Positions 8,704-17,076 are shown, numbered from the stretch's first letter. The stretch: 64,000 bases of DNA from Sphingomonas sp. Root710 (GCF_001429065.1 NZ_LMIB01000016.1:133684-197683), one strand, 5' to 3'. The notes: a model not told the origin generated them from the sequence alone. Program-made: numbers and translations.

Positions 8704-10290
8704 ATGCAGGGGCTGGCAAAACGGTTGGTCCATCTCGTCCTATGCGCGGGAATGTGTTTGATCGCACTGTCGCTGACGACGGAGGCCGAAGCCAGGGCGC
8801 CCGCACAAGCGGCGCCCTCCAGTTCCCAGTGCGAGGCATTGATGGCCGCCGACCTGATGGCCGTGCCCGACGCCCCGACGCACGTCACATCGGCGAGACT
8901 GGTCGCAGCGGCTGGCGGCAAGCCGGCCTATTGCGAGGCCGAGGGCATGGTAGCGCCACAGGTCGGCATCCTCATGTGGCTGCCGGCACAGTCCTGGAAC
9001 GGCAAGTTCCTCATGGCCGGTTGCGGCGGCTATTGCGGCATGTTCACCTTCATGGCGATGTGCCAGGAGCCGCTCAAGAGAGGCTATGCCTGCATCACCA
9101 CCGACATGGGCCATAAGGGCCAGGAGCTCGGTGGCCTGGAATGGGCCTATAACAATCCGCAAGCCGTCACGGACTTCGCCTATCGGGCAACCCACGTCAC
9201 GGCCCTGGCCGGCAAGGCCATCATACGTCAATTCTACGGAAAATCCGCTGCCCGGTCTTATTTCATCGGCTGCTCGTGCGGCGGACGGCAGGCGCTCATC
9301 GAAGCGGAACGTTTCCCTTACGACTTCGACGGCATCGTCGTTGGCGCTCCGGCAATCAGCTATGTCGATATCACGCTCGATTTCGGGATGCGTGCCCAGG
9401 CGCTGTATGAAAACGGCAAACCGCTCTTCGACAAGCAGTCGATCGGAATCCTAGGCAATGCGGTGATCGCCAAATGCGACATGAACGACGGCGTGAAGGA
9501 TGGCCAGATCGGCGACCCGCGGCTGTGCAAGTTCGATCCGAAGGACATCGTCTGCACCGCGGATGCAAGGTCCAATTGCCTCAGCGCGAAGCAAGCCACC
9601 GCCGCGGCTGCTTTCTACGCTGAGCAGAAGTCCGCCTCGGGTGTGACCCTGGGCCAGCGCGCCTTCCCGCCCGGGACGGAGACGAGCACGCTGGGGATGG
9701 CTGATACGCCGATCCTCAAGCCGACCTTCTACGAGGATTTCTACAAATATCTGGCCTTCGTGCCGAACCCCGGCCCTGCCTGGCGGTTCGAGCAGTTCGA
9801 TCCCAACGCGGACTATAAGCGAATGGGAATGACAAGGACGCTGATGGATGCGGGGAATCCGGACCTGTCGCGTTTCAAGGCGGCCGGTGGCAAGCTCATA
9901 TTCCATCATGGTTGGGGCGACGGCGGCTTGTCGCCGTTCAACTCGATCGACCTCTACAACAAGATCGAGCGGACGATGGGGGGCCGCGCCGCAACCCAGG
10001 AATTCCTGCGCCTGTTCATGGTTCCCGACGCGGACCATTGCTCGGGTGGCAAGGGCCCCTGGTCGATCGACTTTCTCACCTATATCGAAAATTGGGTGGA
10101 ACGGGCCGAAGCGCCCGAGCTGCTGATCGGCGCGCACTATGCCGATAGTGCCCCTCTCGGCACTTCATTCGGCAACGCCAAGCCGCAATTCACCCGTCCG
10201 ATATTCCCCTATCCGATGGCGGCGCGGTACAGCGGCGCGGGCGATCCCAACGACGCAGCCAACTTCAAGGCCGTCCCGATCGAGGATTGA
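8704..10290 (+). CDS. Tannase/feruloyl esterase family protein, exported (paralog 2)
   Basis: The 528-residue product is a second tannase-family esterase. I chose ATG at 8704 because GGAAAGG lies eight bases upstream and it gives a compact signal peptide (LVLCAGMCLIALSLTTEAEA). An ATG at 8638 overlapping the dehydrogenase stop is possible and would add 22 residues. The CS-D-HC set is present: GCSCGGRQAL (Ser near residue 191), HHGWGDGGLS, and DADHCSGG. The residue after the nucleophile is Cys rather than Thr or Asn. It is embedded between the polyol dehydrogenase and the sugar kinase, which is the best evidence that the ester cleaved contains a sugar or polyol. Confidence 0.9.
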   Translation: MQGLAKRLVHLVLCAGMCLIALSLTTEAEARAPAQAAPSSSQCEALMAADLMAVPDAPTHVTSARLVAAAGGKPAYCEAEGMVAPQVGILMWLPAQSWNGKFLMAGCGGYCGMFTFMAMCQEPLKRGYACITTDMGHKGQELGGLEWAYNNPQAVTDFAYRATHVTALAGKAIIRQFYGKSAARSYFIGCSCGGRQALIEAERFPYDFDGIVVGAPAISYVDITLDFGMRAQALYENGKPLFDKQSIGILGNAVIAKCDMNDGVKDGQIGDPRLCKFDPKDIVCTADARSNCLSAKQATAAAAFYAEQKSASGVTLGQRAFPPGTETSTLGMADTPILKPTFYEDFYKYLAFVPNPGPAWRFEQFDPNADYKRMGMTRTLMDAGNPDLSRFKAAGGKLIFHHGWGDGGLSPFNSIDLYNKIERTMGGRAATQEFLRLFMVPDADHCSGGKGPWSIDFLTYIENWVERAEAPELLIGAHYADSAPLGTSFGNAKPQFTRPIFPYPMAARYSGAGDPNDAANFKAVPIED

Positions 10291-10296
10291 CGCACC

Positions 10297-11271
10297 ATGT
10301 ATCTGATCTGTGGTGAAGCCCTCTACGACGTGTTCGTGGAGCAGAGCGAGGACGCGACCGACGTACCGCTGAAGGCCATTGCCGGCGGCTCTCCGTTCAA
10401 CGTCGCGATCGGCCTGGCACGCCTTAACATTCCGACGAGCTTCGGCACCGACATCGCCACCGACGTCCTCGGCGAGCGGATGGCCCGGCTGCTCACCGCC
10501 GAAGGCGTTGACCTTCGCTTTGCACGTCGCGGCGCGCCGAGTACCCCGCTCGCGCTGGTGGCGACCGATGAAGCCGGCGTGCCGGCCTACCGCTTCCTGG
10601 GTCTCGAATATGGGACCTATGCTCCCGACCTGGGAAAGCCTGGCGCATCGGTTTCGGATATCGTCGGCCTGCATGTCGGATCGGTGGCGCTGGTCATGCC
10701 CCGCTCCGCTGCAACCCTGCTCGAGCTTTCAGAACGATTTGCGGATCAGGGCCTGGTCAGTCTCGATCCCAATGTTCGCCTGTCGATCGAGCCGGACGTC
10801 GCCAAATGGCAGGCCGCGATCGATCGATTCCGGTCGCACGCGCATGTCGTCAAGGTGAGCGACGAGGATATCCGCGCCTTATATGCAGGCTCGGACGCCG
10901 ATGAAATCTGCGAAAGCTGGTTGAACGAACGCACGGCGATCGTCGTCCTGACGCGCGGGTCGGCGGGTGCATCCATCTTCAGCCGGAAGCATGGCCGCAT
11001 CGATATTCCCGCGGTCGAGAGCGCCGTCGTCGATACGATCGGCGCCGGCGACAGTTTCATGGCCGCTTTGCTCGCCATACTCTCCCGCTGGCAACTTCGT
11101 ACGTCGAACGCATTGAGAACGATCGGGCGGGAGGAGTTTCTCTATCTGGGCCAGTTCGCGGCAACCGCCGCCTCGCTGACCTGCTCCCGCCGCGGCCCGT
11201 CGCTTCCCGATTTTTCGGAGGTCGATGCCGTTGTCGGGCTGCCCGCATCTTATCTGAGGGCCAGCGCATAG
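10297..11271 (+). CDS. PfkB-family sugar kinase, fructokinase-like
   Basis: This 324-residue cytoplasmic kinase carries the two PfkB signatures: the N-terminal glycine region AIAGGSPFNVAIGLARL and the C-terminal DTIGAGDSFMAALL with the catalytic Asp. The start CGEALYDVF resembles bacterial fructokinases. It would phosphorylate the ketose made by the mannitol-type dehydrogenase, for example fructose to fructose 6-phosphate. It begins six bases after the second tannase-family gene and ends the plus-strand operon, six bases from the stop of the convergent dipeptidase gene. A 2-keto-3-deoxygluconate kinase is the main alternative if the dehydrogenase acts on a uronate. Confidence 0.87.
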   Translation: MYLICGEALYDVFVEQSEDATDVPLKAIAGGSPFNVAIGLARLNIPTSFGTDIATDVLGERMARLLTAEGVDLRFARRGAPSTPLALVATDEAGVPAYRFLGLEYGTYAPDLGKPGASVSDIVGLHVGSVALVMPRSAATLLELSERFADQGLVSLDPNVRLSIEPDVAKWQAAIDRFRSHAHVVKVSDEDIRALYAGSDADEICESWLNERTAIVVLTRGSAGASIFSRKHGRIDIPAVESAVVDTIGAGDSFMAALLAILSRWQLRTSNALRTIGREEFLYLGQFAATAASLTCSRRGPSLPDFSEVDAVVGLPASYLRASA

Positions 11272-11277
11272 CTCAGG

Positions 11278-12480
11278 TCAATCGGGCCATATCTGGTCGA
11301 ACACGCGAAGGAAGTTTCGGCCGAGGATCTTCTCGATCACCTGATCCGAACATCCCGCGCGGGAAAGGTCCCAGGCGATGATCTCCAGGCGTCGCGGACT
11401 GTTCAATCCTGGCACCATGAAGGGTTGAACCCCTTCCGAAGGCGACGCGCTGCCATCCCGGCGGCGGCCCGCCACGAAGCTTTCAAGAGCATCGAAATAG
11501 CCGGCGTCGAGTTGGAGCGGCGTTATCGAATTGTCGCTGCCGATCCCGACATGGTCTTCGCCGCAGACATTCAGCGCGTGAAGCAGATGGCGGGTCACCA
11601 GATCGCGTGACGCCGATCGCGGCTCGCTCCCGAGGAAGGGCATGAGGTAGATACCGAACACGCCGCCCGATCCGGCGACCGCGCGCAGCACCTCGTCGGG
11701 GTGGTTGCGGGGGTGGACGTGGAGCGCGTGGCATCCGCTGTGCGACACGATCACCGGCTGTGACGACGCTTCCACCGCATCCAGCGCGGTCTGCGGATGC
11801 GAGTGCGAAAGGTCGACGACTGCCTGGCGCCGGTTGACGCCTTCGACCACCGCCTTGCCGAGTGGCTTCAGCCCCGGTGTTGCCGCGGCCGAAAGACAAC
11901 CGGAGCCCAGGTCGCTTTCCTGATTATAGGTAGGCTGCATGATCCGGACGGAAGATGCCGCGAAATGGTCGATCAAAGACAGGTCCTGCGTCAGGAACTC
12001 CATGCCCTGAAAGCCGAGGATTATGCCCAGCTTTCCCGCAGCCTTTGCCGCAAGGATGTCCGAAGGCCGCTCGATAAGCATCAATGTGTCCGGATGCCGG
12101 GCGATATCGGCCTTCATCCATCCGATCTTCCTCTCATGATCGGCCACATCGACGGCGAAGATGGTGTGGTTGACGGCGGTGATACCGCTCCGGCGGACAT
12201 TTTCGAGCTGCTCGCCGCTCAGTTCCGGCGCTGCCGGAGGATAATCGACGTTGAACGTGTTGGGCGTGGCCAGCGCATCGATGACGATGGCGCGGCGATA
12301 AAGCTCGAGGATCGCTTCGGGAACAGCCACATGATCGACGAACGGCGAACTATCGCCGGCCGCGGCGCCGAGAAGATTGGCCTCCGCACAGCTTCGGCAT
12401 CCCATCGTCAATGTGGACGCGAGGCGATCCTCTTCGGCCATTGCGATATCCTTGTGCGACGTTTCGCCCATGCTCGTCAT
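11278..12480 (-). CDS. M19 (renal dipeptidase-like) metallopeptidase
   Basis: The 400-residue protein belongs to peptidase family M19, binuclear-zinc enzymes of the amidohydrolase fold that hydrolyse dipeptides. Visible landmarks are IVIDALATPN near the N-terminus (His-x-Asp of the classic HxD motif is replaced by IDA here), QPTYNQ, VDLSHS, VIVSHSGCHAL, and VGIGSDNS near the C-terminus. ATG at 12480 overlaps the stop of the upstream gene (ATGA), so the two are translationally coupled. It is the last gene of the minus-strand esterase operon. The atypical HxD region suggests it may act on a non-peptide amide or have altered metal binding; related genes are common in sphingomonad catabolic clusters. 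Confidence 0.82.
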   Translation of the reverse strand: MTSMGETSHKDIAMAEEDRLASTLTMGCRSCAEANLLGAAAGDSSPFVDHVAVPEAILELYRRAIVIDALATPNTFNVDYPPAAPELSGEQLENVRRSGITAVNHTIFAVDVADHERKIGWMKADIARHPDTLMLIERPSDILAAKAAGKLGIILGFQGMEFLTQDLSLIDHFAASSVRIMQPTYNQESDLGSGCLSAAATPGLKPLGKAVVEGVNRRQAVVDLSHSHPQTALDAVEASSQPVIVSHSGCHALHVHPRNHPDEVLRAVAGSGGVFGIYLMPFLGSEPRSASRDLVTRHLLHALNVCGEDHVGIGSDNSITPLQLDAGYFDALESFVAGRRRDGSASPSEGVQPFMVPGLNSPRRLEIIAWDLSRAGCSDQVIEKILGRNFLRVFDQIWPD

Positions 12481-13271
12481 GACGACCTGTTGCGGTCTGC
12501 GGTCATCGCCCCTTCGACCACGGCCACGGCGTGGTTCAGTGTCCAGCGCGGAACTGTGCGCATGCGGTCGAGGCCCTCGAAAAGCCCTGCCAGGCCACCA
12601 TCTGGCGCCATATCTTGCAGCGGTTCGGCAAATAGCGGGCCGAACCCTTCGAAACCATCGGTATCGACCTCGCTCAGATGGATCTGATTCCATTCGACCG
12701 TCAGTCGCCGATCATGGTGCAGGACCGCCGCAGTCTCCATGCTCTGAAATGCGCCGATCCTGTCCGTCTGGACGAGACCAGCGGCGGCAGGACCGAAATA
12801 GCGCCGCATCAGATCGCGATATTCGCCGAGATGAGACGGCCGCACGTCGATATATTCGATCGACGTCCGCCATTTGGTATCGCGCGGCTCCTGCCGGCAG
12901 CATGGCAGAATGAAGCTCGACGGGGTCATCAGCAGGATTTCCGCTCGGAGCAGGTCGGCCCCCTCCAGCCGCGCATCGACGACCAGATCGCGCATGACAT
13001 CAGCGGGCAGGATCTTGCTGAAATAGGTCAGCTCGAGGTGGCTCCAGACGGCCGCGTCGGAAGAGCCCCGGAAAACGGAATCGTGGCGATACAGCGCCCT
13101 GCCGAGGCATGCGTCCCCGAAACGCTTCCAATCGACCGCGTACTGCTCGAGCGATGCCGCCGCCGCAGCGTCATAGGCCTGGATCGTCCGGGCGAGCACG
13201 ACGACGCGATCGTCCGGCTCAATCCGCGTTACCATGGTGTCAGAAGGGCTTTCCGCCGCAGTTGGTCTCAT
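12477..13271 (-). CDS. Conserved-looking protein with NIPSNAP-like C-terminal part
   Basis: This protein of about 264 residues is not confidently recognised. The C-terminal third (RTSIEYIDVRPSHLGEYRDL, then TVEWNQIHLSEV) looks like a NIPSNAP/dimeric alpha-beta barrel, a fold often found beside catabolic genes. There is no signal peptide or membrane segment. The start is uncertain: ATG at 13271 (17 bp after the esterase stop) or ATG at 13235 would both fit. It is coupled to the downstream M19 gene by an ATGA overlap and follows the third tannase-family gene, so it is part of that operon. Confidence 0.65.
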   Translation of the reverse strand: MRPTAAESPSDTMVTRIEPDDRVVVLARTIQAYDAAAAASLEQYAVDWKRFGDACLGRALYRHDSVFRGSSDAAVWSHLELTYFSKILPADVMRDLVVDARLEGADLLRAEILLMTPSSFILPCCRQEPRDTKWRTSIEYIDVRPSHLGEYRDLMRRYFGPAAAGLVQTDRIGAFQSMETAAVLHHDRRLTVEWNQIHLSEVDTDGFEGFGPLFAEPLQDMAPDGGLAGLFEGLDRMRTVPRWTLNHAVAVVEGAMTADRNRSS

Positions 13272-13287
13272 CGCCTGCTGGCCGTCT

Positions 13288-14796
13288 CTAATCGACGAAC
13301 GGTTTGATTTCGCGGGAGAATACCGGCTTCCCATCCGCATCGGGATGGACCGCCCTGACCACATCCGGCGCAACGTCTCTGCTGACCCAGGCATCGAGAA
13401 TGTCGAGCCAGTCGACGTCATAAGCGCCATCGCCGCCGGTGCAGTGATTCATGCCCGGGATCATGAACAGGCGATAGAAATCCTGCGTGTCCTTACGACC
13501 GCCCATCAGACGTTCGACCGTCCGATAATAGTCGATCGTCGCGGCTATGCCGCCGATCGCGTCGCTCCAGCCCATGAACGACAGCAGCTTGCCGCCATTG
13601 GCCTTGAAGCGCCGCAGGTCCGGATTGGTCGCCGCGATGATCGCATCCGATGCCCCTGCCCGCCGCACATAGTCCGCGAGCTGGTTCTCGTCCGGCACGA
13701 AATCGGGGCCGGCCGGGGGCGTGAAGGTCTGGAACCGCATCACGCTGTCCGAATAGGGTCCTACGATGGAGAAGGTGCTCCACGTGAGTTCCGAACCAGG
13801 CATCGCACTCGAAGATGCAATCACTTTCCCCTCGGGCGTCCTCGGCCCGTCATAGATTTCTTGCGCGACCCTGATCTGGTCCTGGGTCAGGCAACCTGAT
13901 TCGGCCTTGGCCTGGCACGCTATCTTCGCAAGATCGGGACGGCAACGCCTGGGGTCTTCGAGAATAGCGTCGCGCCGCCCGTCCAGATGATCGCATTGCG
14001 CGATGACGGCAGCGTGCAAGGTACGGAGCGCCGCGTCGTTCAGGACAGGATTCGGACCGGCAAAGCGCCGGCCTGCCCAGCCCAGCGCAACGAACTGATC
14101 GCTCCAGAACAGCGATGGCGCAGCAGCGATGATGCCGTCATATTCGTAAGGATATTTCTGCGCCATCTGAAGAGCTTCGCGCCCTCCATTGGAACAGCCC
14201 GAATAATAGACACGCACAGCGGGAGAGTTGAAGGCTCTGCGAACGATCTCGCGTGCGACCAGACCGGCGACATGCGGCGCGCGAAACCCGTAATCGAGCA
14301 GCGCGCTTTCATTGTCATAGGACCATTGCGCATCCAGGCCACCGGATAGATGGCCGCCATTATGTTCGGCCGTCGCATAGCCCTTTCGGAGTGCCGCACC
14401 TGTCCGTGAATCCCGGATGACGGGGTCGTCCACGTCAATGCTGCCCGCCTGGCCGCCGGTCCCGAATACCACCAGCTTGCCGTTCCACCGCTCGATCGGA
14501 AAGCGCACCCGAAACTCGACGTTGCGCCAGCCATAGCCCTTCACTTCGCAATAGTTCGGGACGCCGGCGGCCGGCTTGACCAGCCGGGCGCTCAGGATGA
14601 TTGCAGGCGCGTCGCGAAGTTTCGAAAGATCGCTGCGGGCAAGTTCCGCGCATCCAGGACGATCGGCCGTCGCGGGAGGTTGGGCGCTTGCGGCAACAGC
14701 GACCGGGCTACCCATGATGGCGAAAATCAGAAACGCCATGAGGCCGTGAAGAGCGCCGAGAGCGCTGCGGCATCGTCTGCGGATCGCAATGGACAC
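13288..14796 (-). CDS. Tannase/feruloyl esterase family protein, exported (paralog 3)
   Basis: The product of about 502 residues is the third tannase-family esterase of the island. I prefer the GTG at 14796, which follows GGGGGG at seven bases and leads directly into a signal peptide (LMAFLIFAIMGSPVAVAASA); a GTG at 14844, one base after the upstream stop, would add 16 residues. CS-D-HC residues are present: GCSNGGREAL (Ser near residue 202), SFMGWSDAIGG and MNHCTGGDGA. It lies in a minus-strand operon with an exported alpha/beta hydrolase, so two secreted ester hydrolases are made together. Confidence 0.88.
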   Translation of the reverse strand: MSIAIRRRCRSALGALHGLMAFLIFAIMGSPVAVAASAQPPATADRPGCAELARSDLSKLRDAPAIILSARLVKPAAGVPNYCEVKGYGWRNVEFRVRFPIERWNGKLVVFGTGGQAGSIDVDDPVIRDSRTGAALRKGYATAEHNGGHLSGGLDAQWSYDNESALLDYGFRAPHVAGLVAREIVRRAFNSPAVRVYYSGCSNGGREALQMAQKYPYEYDGIIAAAPSLFWSDQFVALGWAGRRFAGPNPVLNDAALRTLHAAVIAQCDHLDGRRDAILEDPRRCRPDLAKIACQAKAESGCLTQDQIRVAQEIYDGPRTPEGKVIASSSAMPGSELTWSTFSIVGPYSDSVMRFQTFTPPAGPDFVPDENQLADYVRRAGASDAIIAATNPDLRRFKANGGKLLSFMGWSDAIGGIAATIDYYRTVERLMGGRKDTQDFYRLFMIPGMNHCTGGDGAYDVDWLDILDAWVSRDVAPDVVRAVHPDADGKPVFSREIKPFVD

Positions 14797-14845
14797 AGTC
14801 ACGCCCCCCAAAATACTGTGCGCGGTTTCACGCTTCTTGCGCACC

Positions 14846-15763
14846 CTATCCCGCGCGTCCAGCCGGGGCCTTCACCAGACCTCGTGCTTCCATCCACCAC
14901 ATGAACTCGTCGAACCAGTGATCGCTCGGCGCGCCCTTCGGCGTCAGGTCGAAACCATGGCCGCCCCGCTCATAGACGTGCAGCTCGGCCGGCACGCCCG
15001 CCTTGCGCCATGCGGCATAGAGCAGCATGGGGTCATCGGGCTGAAACTCGTCATCCGCGGCACCGGCGATGAAGGCAGGCGATGCGTCTGCGGGAACCGG
15101 CGTGCGCAGCCCGCCGTAGATCAGACCGACGAAGTCAGGCCGCGATGCCTTGTCTCCTATCGCGAGGTCGGCGGCGAGATAGCCGCCGGCGGAAAAGCCG
15201 AGGACGCCGACCCGCTTGGGATCGACGCCCCACTCGGCGGCGCGCTGCCGCACGATTGCCATGGCACGAACGCCATCTTCCACCGCGTGCGCCTCTCCGG
15301 CGAAGCGGGGCACCTCGACGGGAACGCCGCTCTTTGCCCGCGCCATGATGCCCTCCATTTCCTTCATATGGACGGGGGGCATCACCGCGGGATCGGCGCT
15401 CAAGATGGTGCGATATTTGAGCACGAAGGCGGTGACGCCGCGCTGCGCCAGCGCGCGCGCGACGGCGGTTCCTCCCGCCTCATAACCCAGCGCCACGAAG
15501 CCGCCACCCGGCGCGACAATGACGGCCGTGCCGTTGGCGCTTCCCGGCGCCGGACGGAAGACCTCCAGCGTGGGCTCGCTCACGTTGAAGATCAGGGTTT
15601 CGCCATGGTGGCTGTCCTTGACCTCCGGAACGCCCAGGGATGCGACGGTGCCCTTCGGGTAGAGCATGATGACCGAGCTGCCTGCGGGCGTTTGCGCTAC
15701 TCCCGCGGTAGCGAAAAGTGCAGCGGCCAGGCCCAGGCTCATCAGTCGAATAGAAGATTTCAT
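14846..15763 (-). CDS. Exported alpha/beta hydrolase (lipase/xylan-esterase-like)
   Basis: This 305-residue alpha/beta hydrolase has a signal peptide ([17 protein letters not shown]), an oxyanion-hole region APGGGFVALGYE, the nucleophile elbow GFSAGGYLAA and the C-terminal catalytic His in GGHGFDL, with Asp expected in AADDEFQPDD. The layout matches the BD-FAE/hormone-sensitive-lipase-like esterases that deacetylate or de-esterify plant polysaccharides. It precedes the third tannase-family gene and follows a truncated TonB receptor, so it is likely part of the same ester-utilisation system. Start ATG at 15763 follows GGAACG and gives the expected leader. Confidence 0.87.
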   Translation of the reverse strand: MKSSIRLMSLGLAAALFATAGVAQTPAGSSVIMLYPKGTVASLGVPEVKDSHHGETLIFNVSEPTLEVFRPAPGSANGTAVIVAPGGGFVALGYEAGGTAVARALAQRGVTAFVLKYRTILSADPAVMPPVHMKEMEGIMARAKSGVPVEVPRFAGEAHAVEDGVRAMAIVRQRAAEWGVDPKRVGVLGFSAGGYLAADLAIGDKASRPDFVGLIYGGLRTPVPADASPAFIAGAADDEFQPDDPMLLYAAWRKAGVPAELHVYERGGHGFDLTPKGAPSDHWFDEFMWWMEARGLVKAPAGRAG

Positions 15764-15773
15764 CGTTCCGTCC

Positions 15774-15996
15774 TTACAGCTCGACCCGCTGGTTACCCGT
15801 TAGCGTGCGTGGAGCACCAGGCTGGATCCAGTAGAGCGAGAATTGATGCGTGGAGACGTAGTAGCGCTTGTCGAAAAGGTCAGTGGCGATATCGAACCGC
15901 CGAAACCGAAGTCGGACGAGACGCCCGCGACGTTGCGCAACGCTTCGCTCAGCGTGATCGCATTCTGGTCCTGCCGTACGTCGCGATAGTTGGCTC
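15774..15996 (-). pseudogene. TonB-dependent receptor remnant (internally deleted)
   Basis: Reading the minus strand in one frame from about 15,993 gives a plug-domain piece, YRDVRQDQNAITLSEALRNV followed by AGVSSDFGFGG, as in siderophore-type receptors. A frame change near 15,890 leads to a typical receptor C-terminus: LFDKRYYVSTHQF, then PGAPRTLTGNQRVEL. Plug start and barrel end are therefore joined with almost the whole barrel missing. No full-length frame exists. It sits 10 bp upstream of the exported hydrolase gene, where an intact receptor would be expected, and retains an upstream element shared with the intact receptor at 768-3035. Confidence 0.75.
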
Positions 15997-16090
15997 ATGC
16001 CCTTTTTCATACTTCCTTATTCTGGTGGCGAAGCGTGCCGAGACGCCTTCCGTCGCAACGCGAAATAAGGTCATCGAACCGCCCGTTAGA

Positions 16091-16126
16091 AAATCTGCGT
16101 TTTCGCAAGGCGAATTTGCGGAAGTG
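16091..16126 (-). repeat. TonB-upstream conserved element, copy 2
   Basis: This copy matches 3129-3164 at 30 of 36 positions by eye, and similarity continues weakly to the CCAATGG (here) / CCAATTGG (copy 1) blocks. It lies about 95 bp upstream of the receptor remnant in the same orientation as copy 1 relative to its receptor. The rest of the 16,011-16,293 gap shows nothing I can assign. Confidence 0.55.
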
Positions 16127-16293
16127 AGACGGCCAATGGTGAGAGCACAGCAGGAAGGACTGCCCGCGGGCGCAAACTTCGCAGCCCGACGCGAGGTGGA
16201 CCAGGAAGTCGGGGAAGATGTTCGGGAACTCGACCTGGAAGTCGGTGCCGGCAGACTGACCGGGGGAGCCTGCGGGACGGGATCGGAAAGGAG

Positions 16294-17076
16294 TCAGCTG
16301 AAATCGAGGACCGCCCTGGCGAAGCCCGCAGGTTGCTCGACATTGGAGAGATGCGCCGCGTCGAGGCTGACCAGCCGCGCCCCCGCTATGCCTCGCGCCA
16401 GTTGCTCGGCATGCTCGATCGGGGTCGCCGGATCGGCATGGCCGGCGATGACCAGCGTCGGCGCGGCGATCAGCGGCAGAATCGGGCGCTGGTCCATGTC
16501 GCGGATCGCGGCGCAGCACCCGGCATAGCCTTGGGGCGGGGTCGCGAGCAGCATCGCGCGGACCGGCGCCACCGCCTCGGGAGCCTCGGCCAGAAAGCCG
16601 GGCCGGAACCACCGCTGCAGCACCGGCTCGGTCATCGCCGCCATGCCGCCGGCGGCGACGGCGCCGATGCGCGCGTCCCAGCTCTCTGGCGGCCCCATAT
16701 AGGCGGAGGTGTTGGCGAGGATCAGCCGGTCGAGCCGCTCGGGCGCGCGCCAGCCCAGCCATTGGCCGATCATGCCGCCCTTCGACAGGCCGCAAAAGGT
16801 CACCCGGCCGATGCCGAGCGCATCGAGCAGTTCGATGGCGTCGCGCCCGAGCCGATCGATCGAATAGCTTCCCGCCGGCGCATCGGACCGGCCATGCCCG
16901 CGGCTGTCGTAGCGCAGCACCCGGAAACGCTCGGTGAAGGCCGCCATCTGCGGCTCCCACATCGCCATCGCCGTGCCCAGCGAGTTCGACAGCAGCAGCA
17001 CCGGCGCATCCGCGCGGCCCTCGAGCCGATAGGCGATGCGGCAGCCGTCGCCGGTGATGATCGCGCGCTCGTCCAT
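16294..17076 (-). CDS. pcaD: 3-oxoadipate enol-lactonase
   Basis: The 260-residue alpha/beta hydrolase converts 3-oxoadipate enol-lactone to 3-oxoadipate, the last step of the catechol branch before CoA transfer. Signatures are LLLSNSLGTAMAMWEPQM, YDSRGHGRSDAP, the nucleophile elbow FCGLSKGGMIGQ and the terminal His in AAHLSNVEQP. ATG at 17076 gives the usual family length; the much longer open frame upstream overlaps catA and is a shadow. It is the last gene of the catB-catC-catA-pcaD operon, 17 bp after catA. The genes for the next steps (pcaIJ, pcaF) are not in this window. Confidence 0.93.
   Translation of the reverse strand: MDERAIITGDGCRIAYRLEGRADAPVLLLSNSLGTAMAMWEPQMAAFTERFRVLRYDSRGHGRSDAPAGSYSIDRLGRDAIELLDALGIGRVTFCGLSKGGMIGQWLGWRAPERLDRLILANTSAYMGPPESWDARIGAVAAGGMAAMTEPVLQRWFRPGFLAEAPEAVAPVRAMLLATPPQGYAGCCAAIRDMDQRPILPLIAAPTLVIAGHADPATPIEHAEQLARGIAGARLVSLDAAHLSNVEQPAGFARAVLDFS

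Noticed and set aside
16127-16293. Open stretch on the minus strand after pcaD resembling coding sequence
   Set aside because: It is open for about 50 codons but has no start with a ribosome binding site and no family I recognise; it may be leader DNA of the receptor remnant.
14789-16528. 579-codon open frame on the plus strand
   Set aside because: It runs antisense through the end of the third tannase-family gene, the hydrolase, the receptor remnant and pcaD; no coherent domain, and the opposite strand explains the coding signal.
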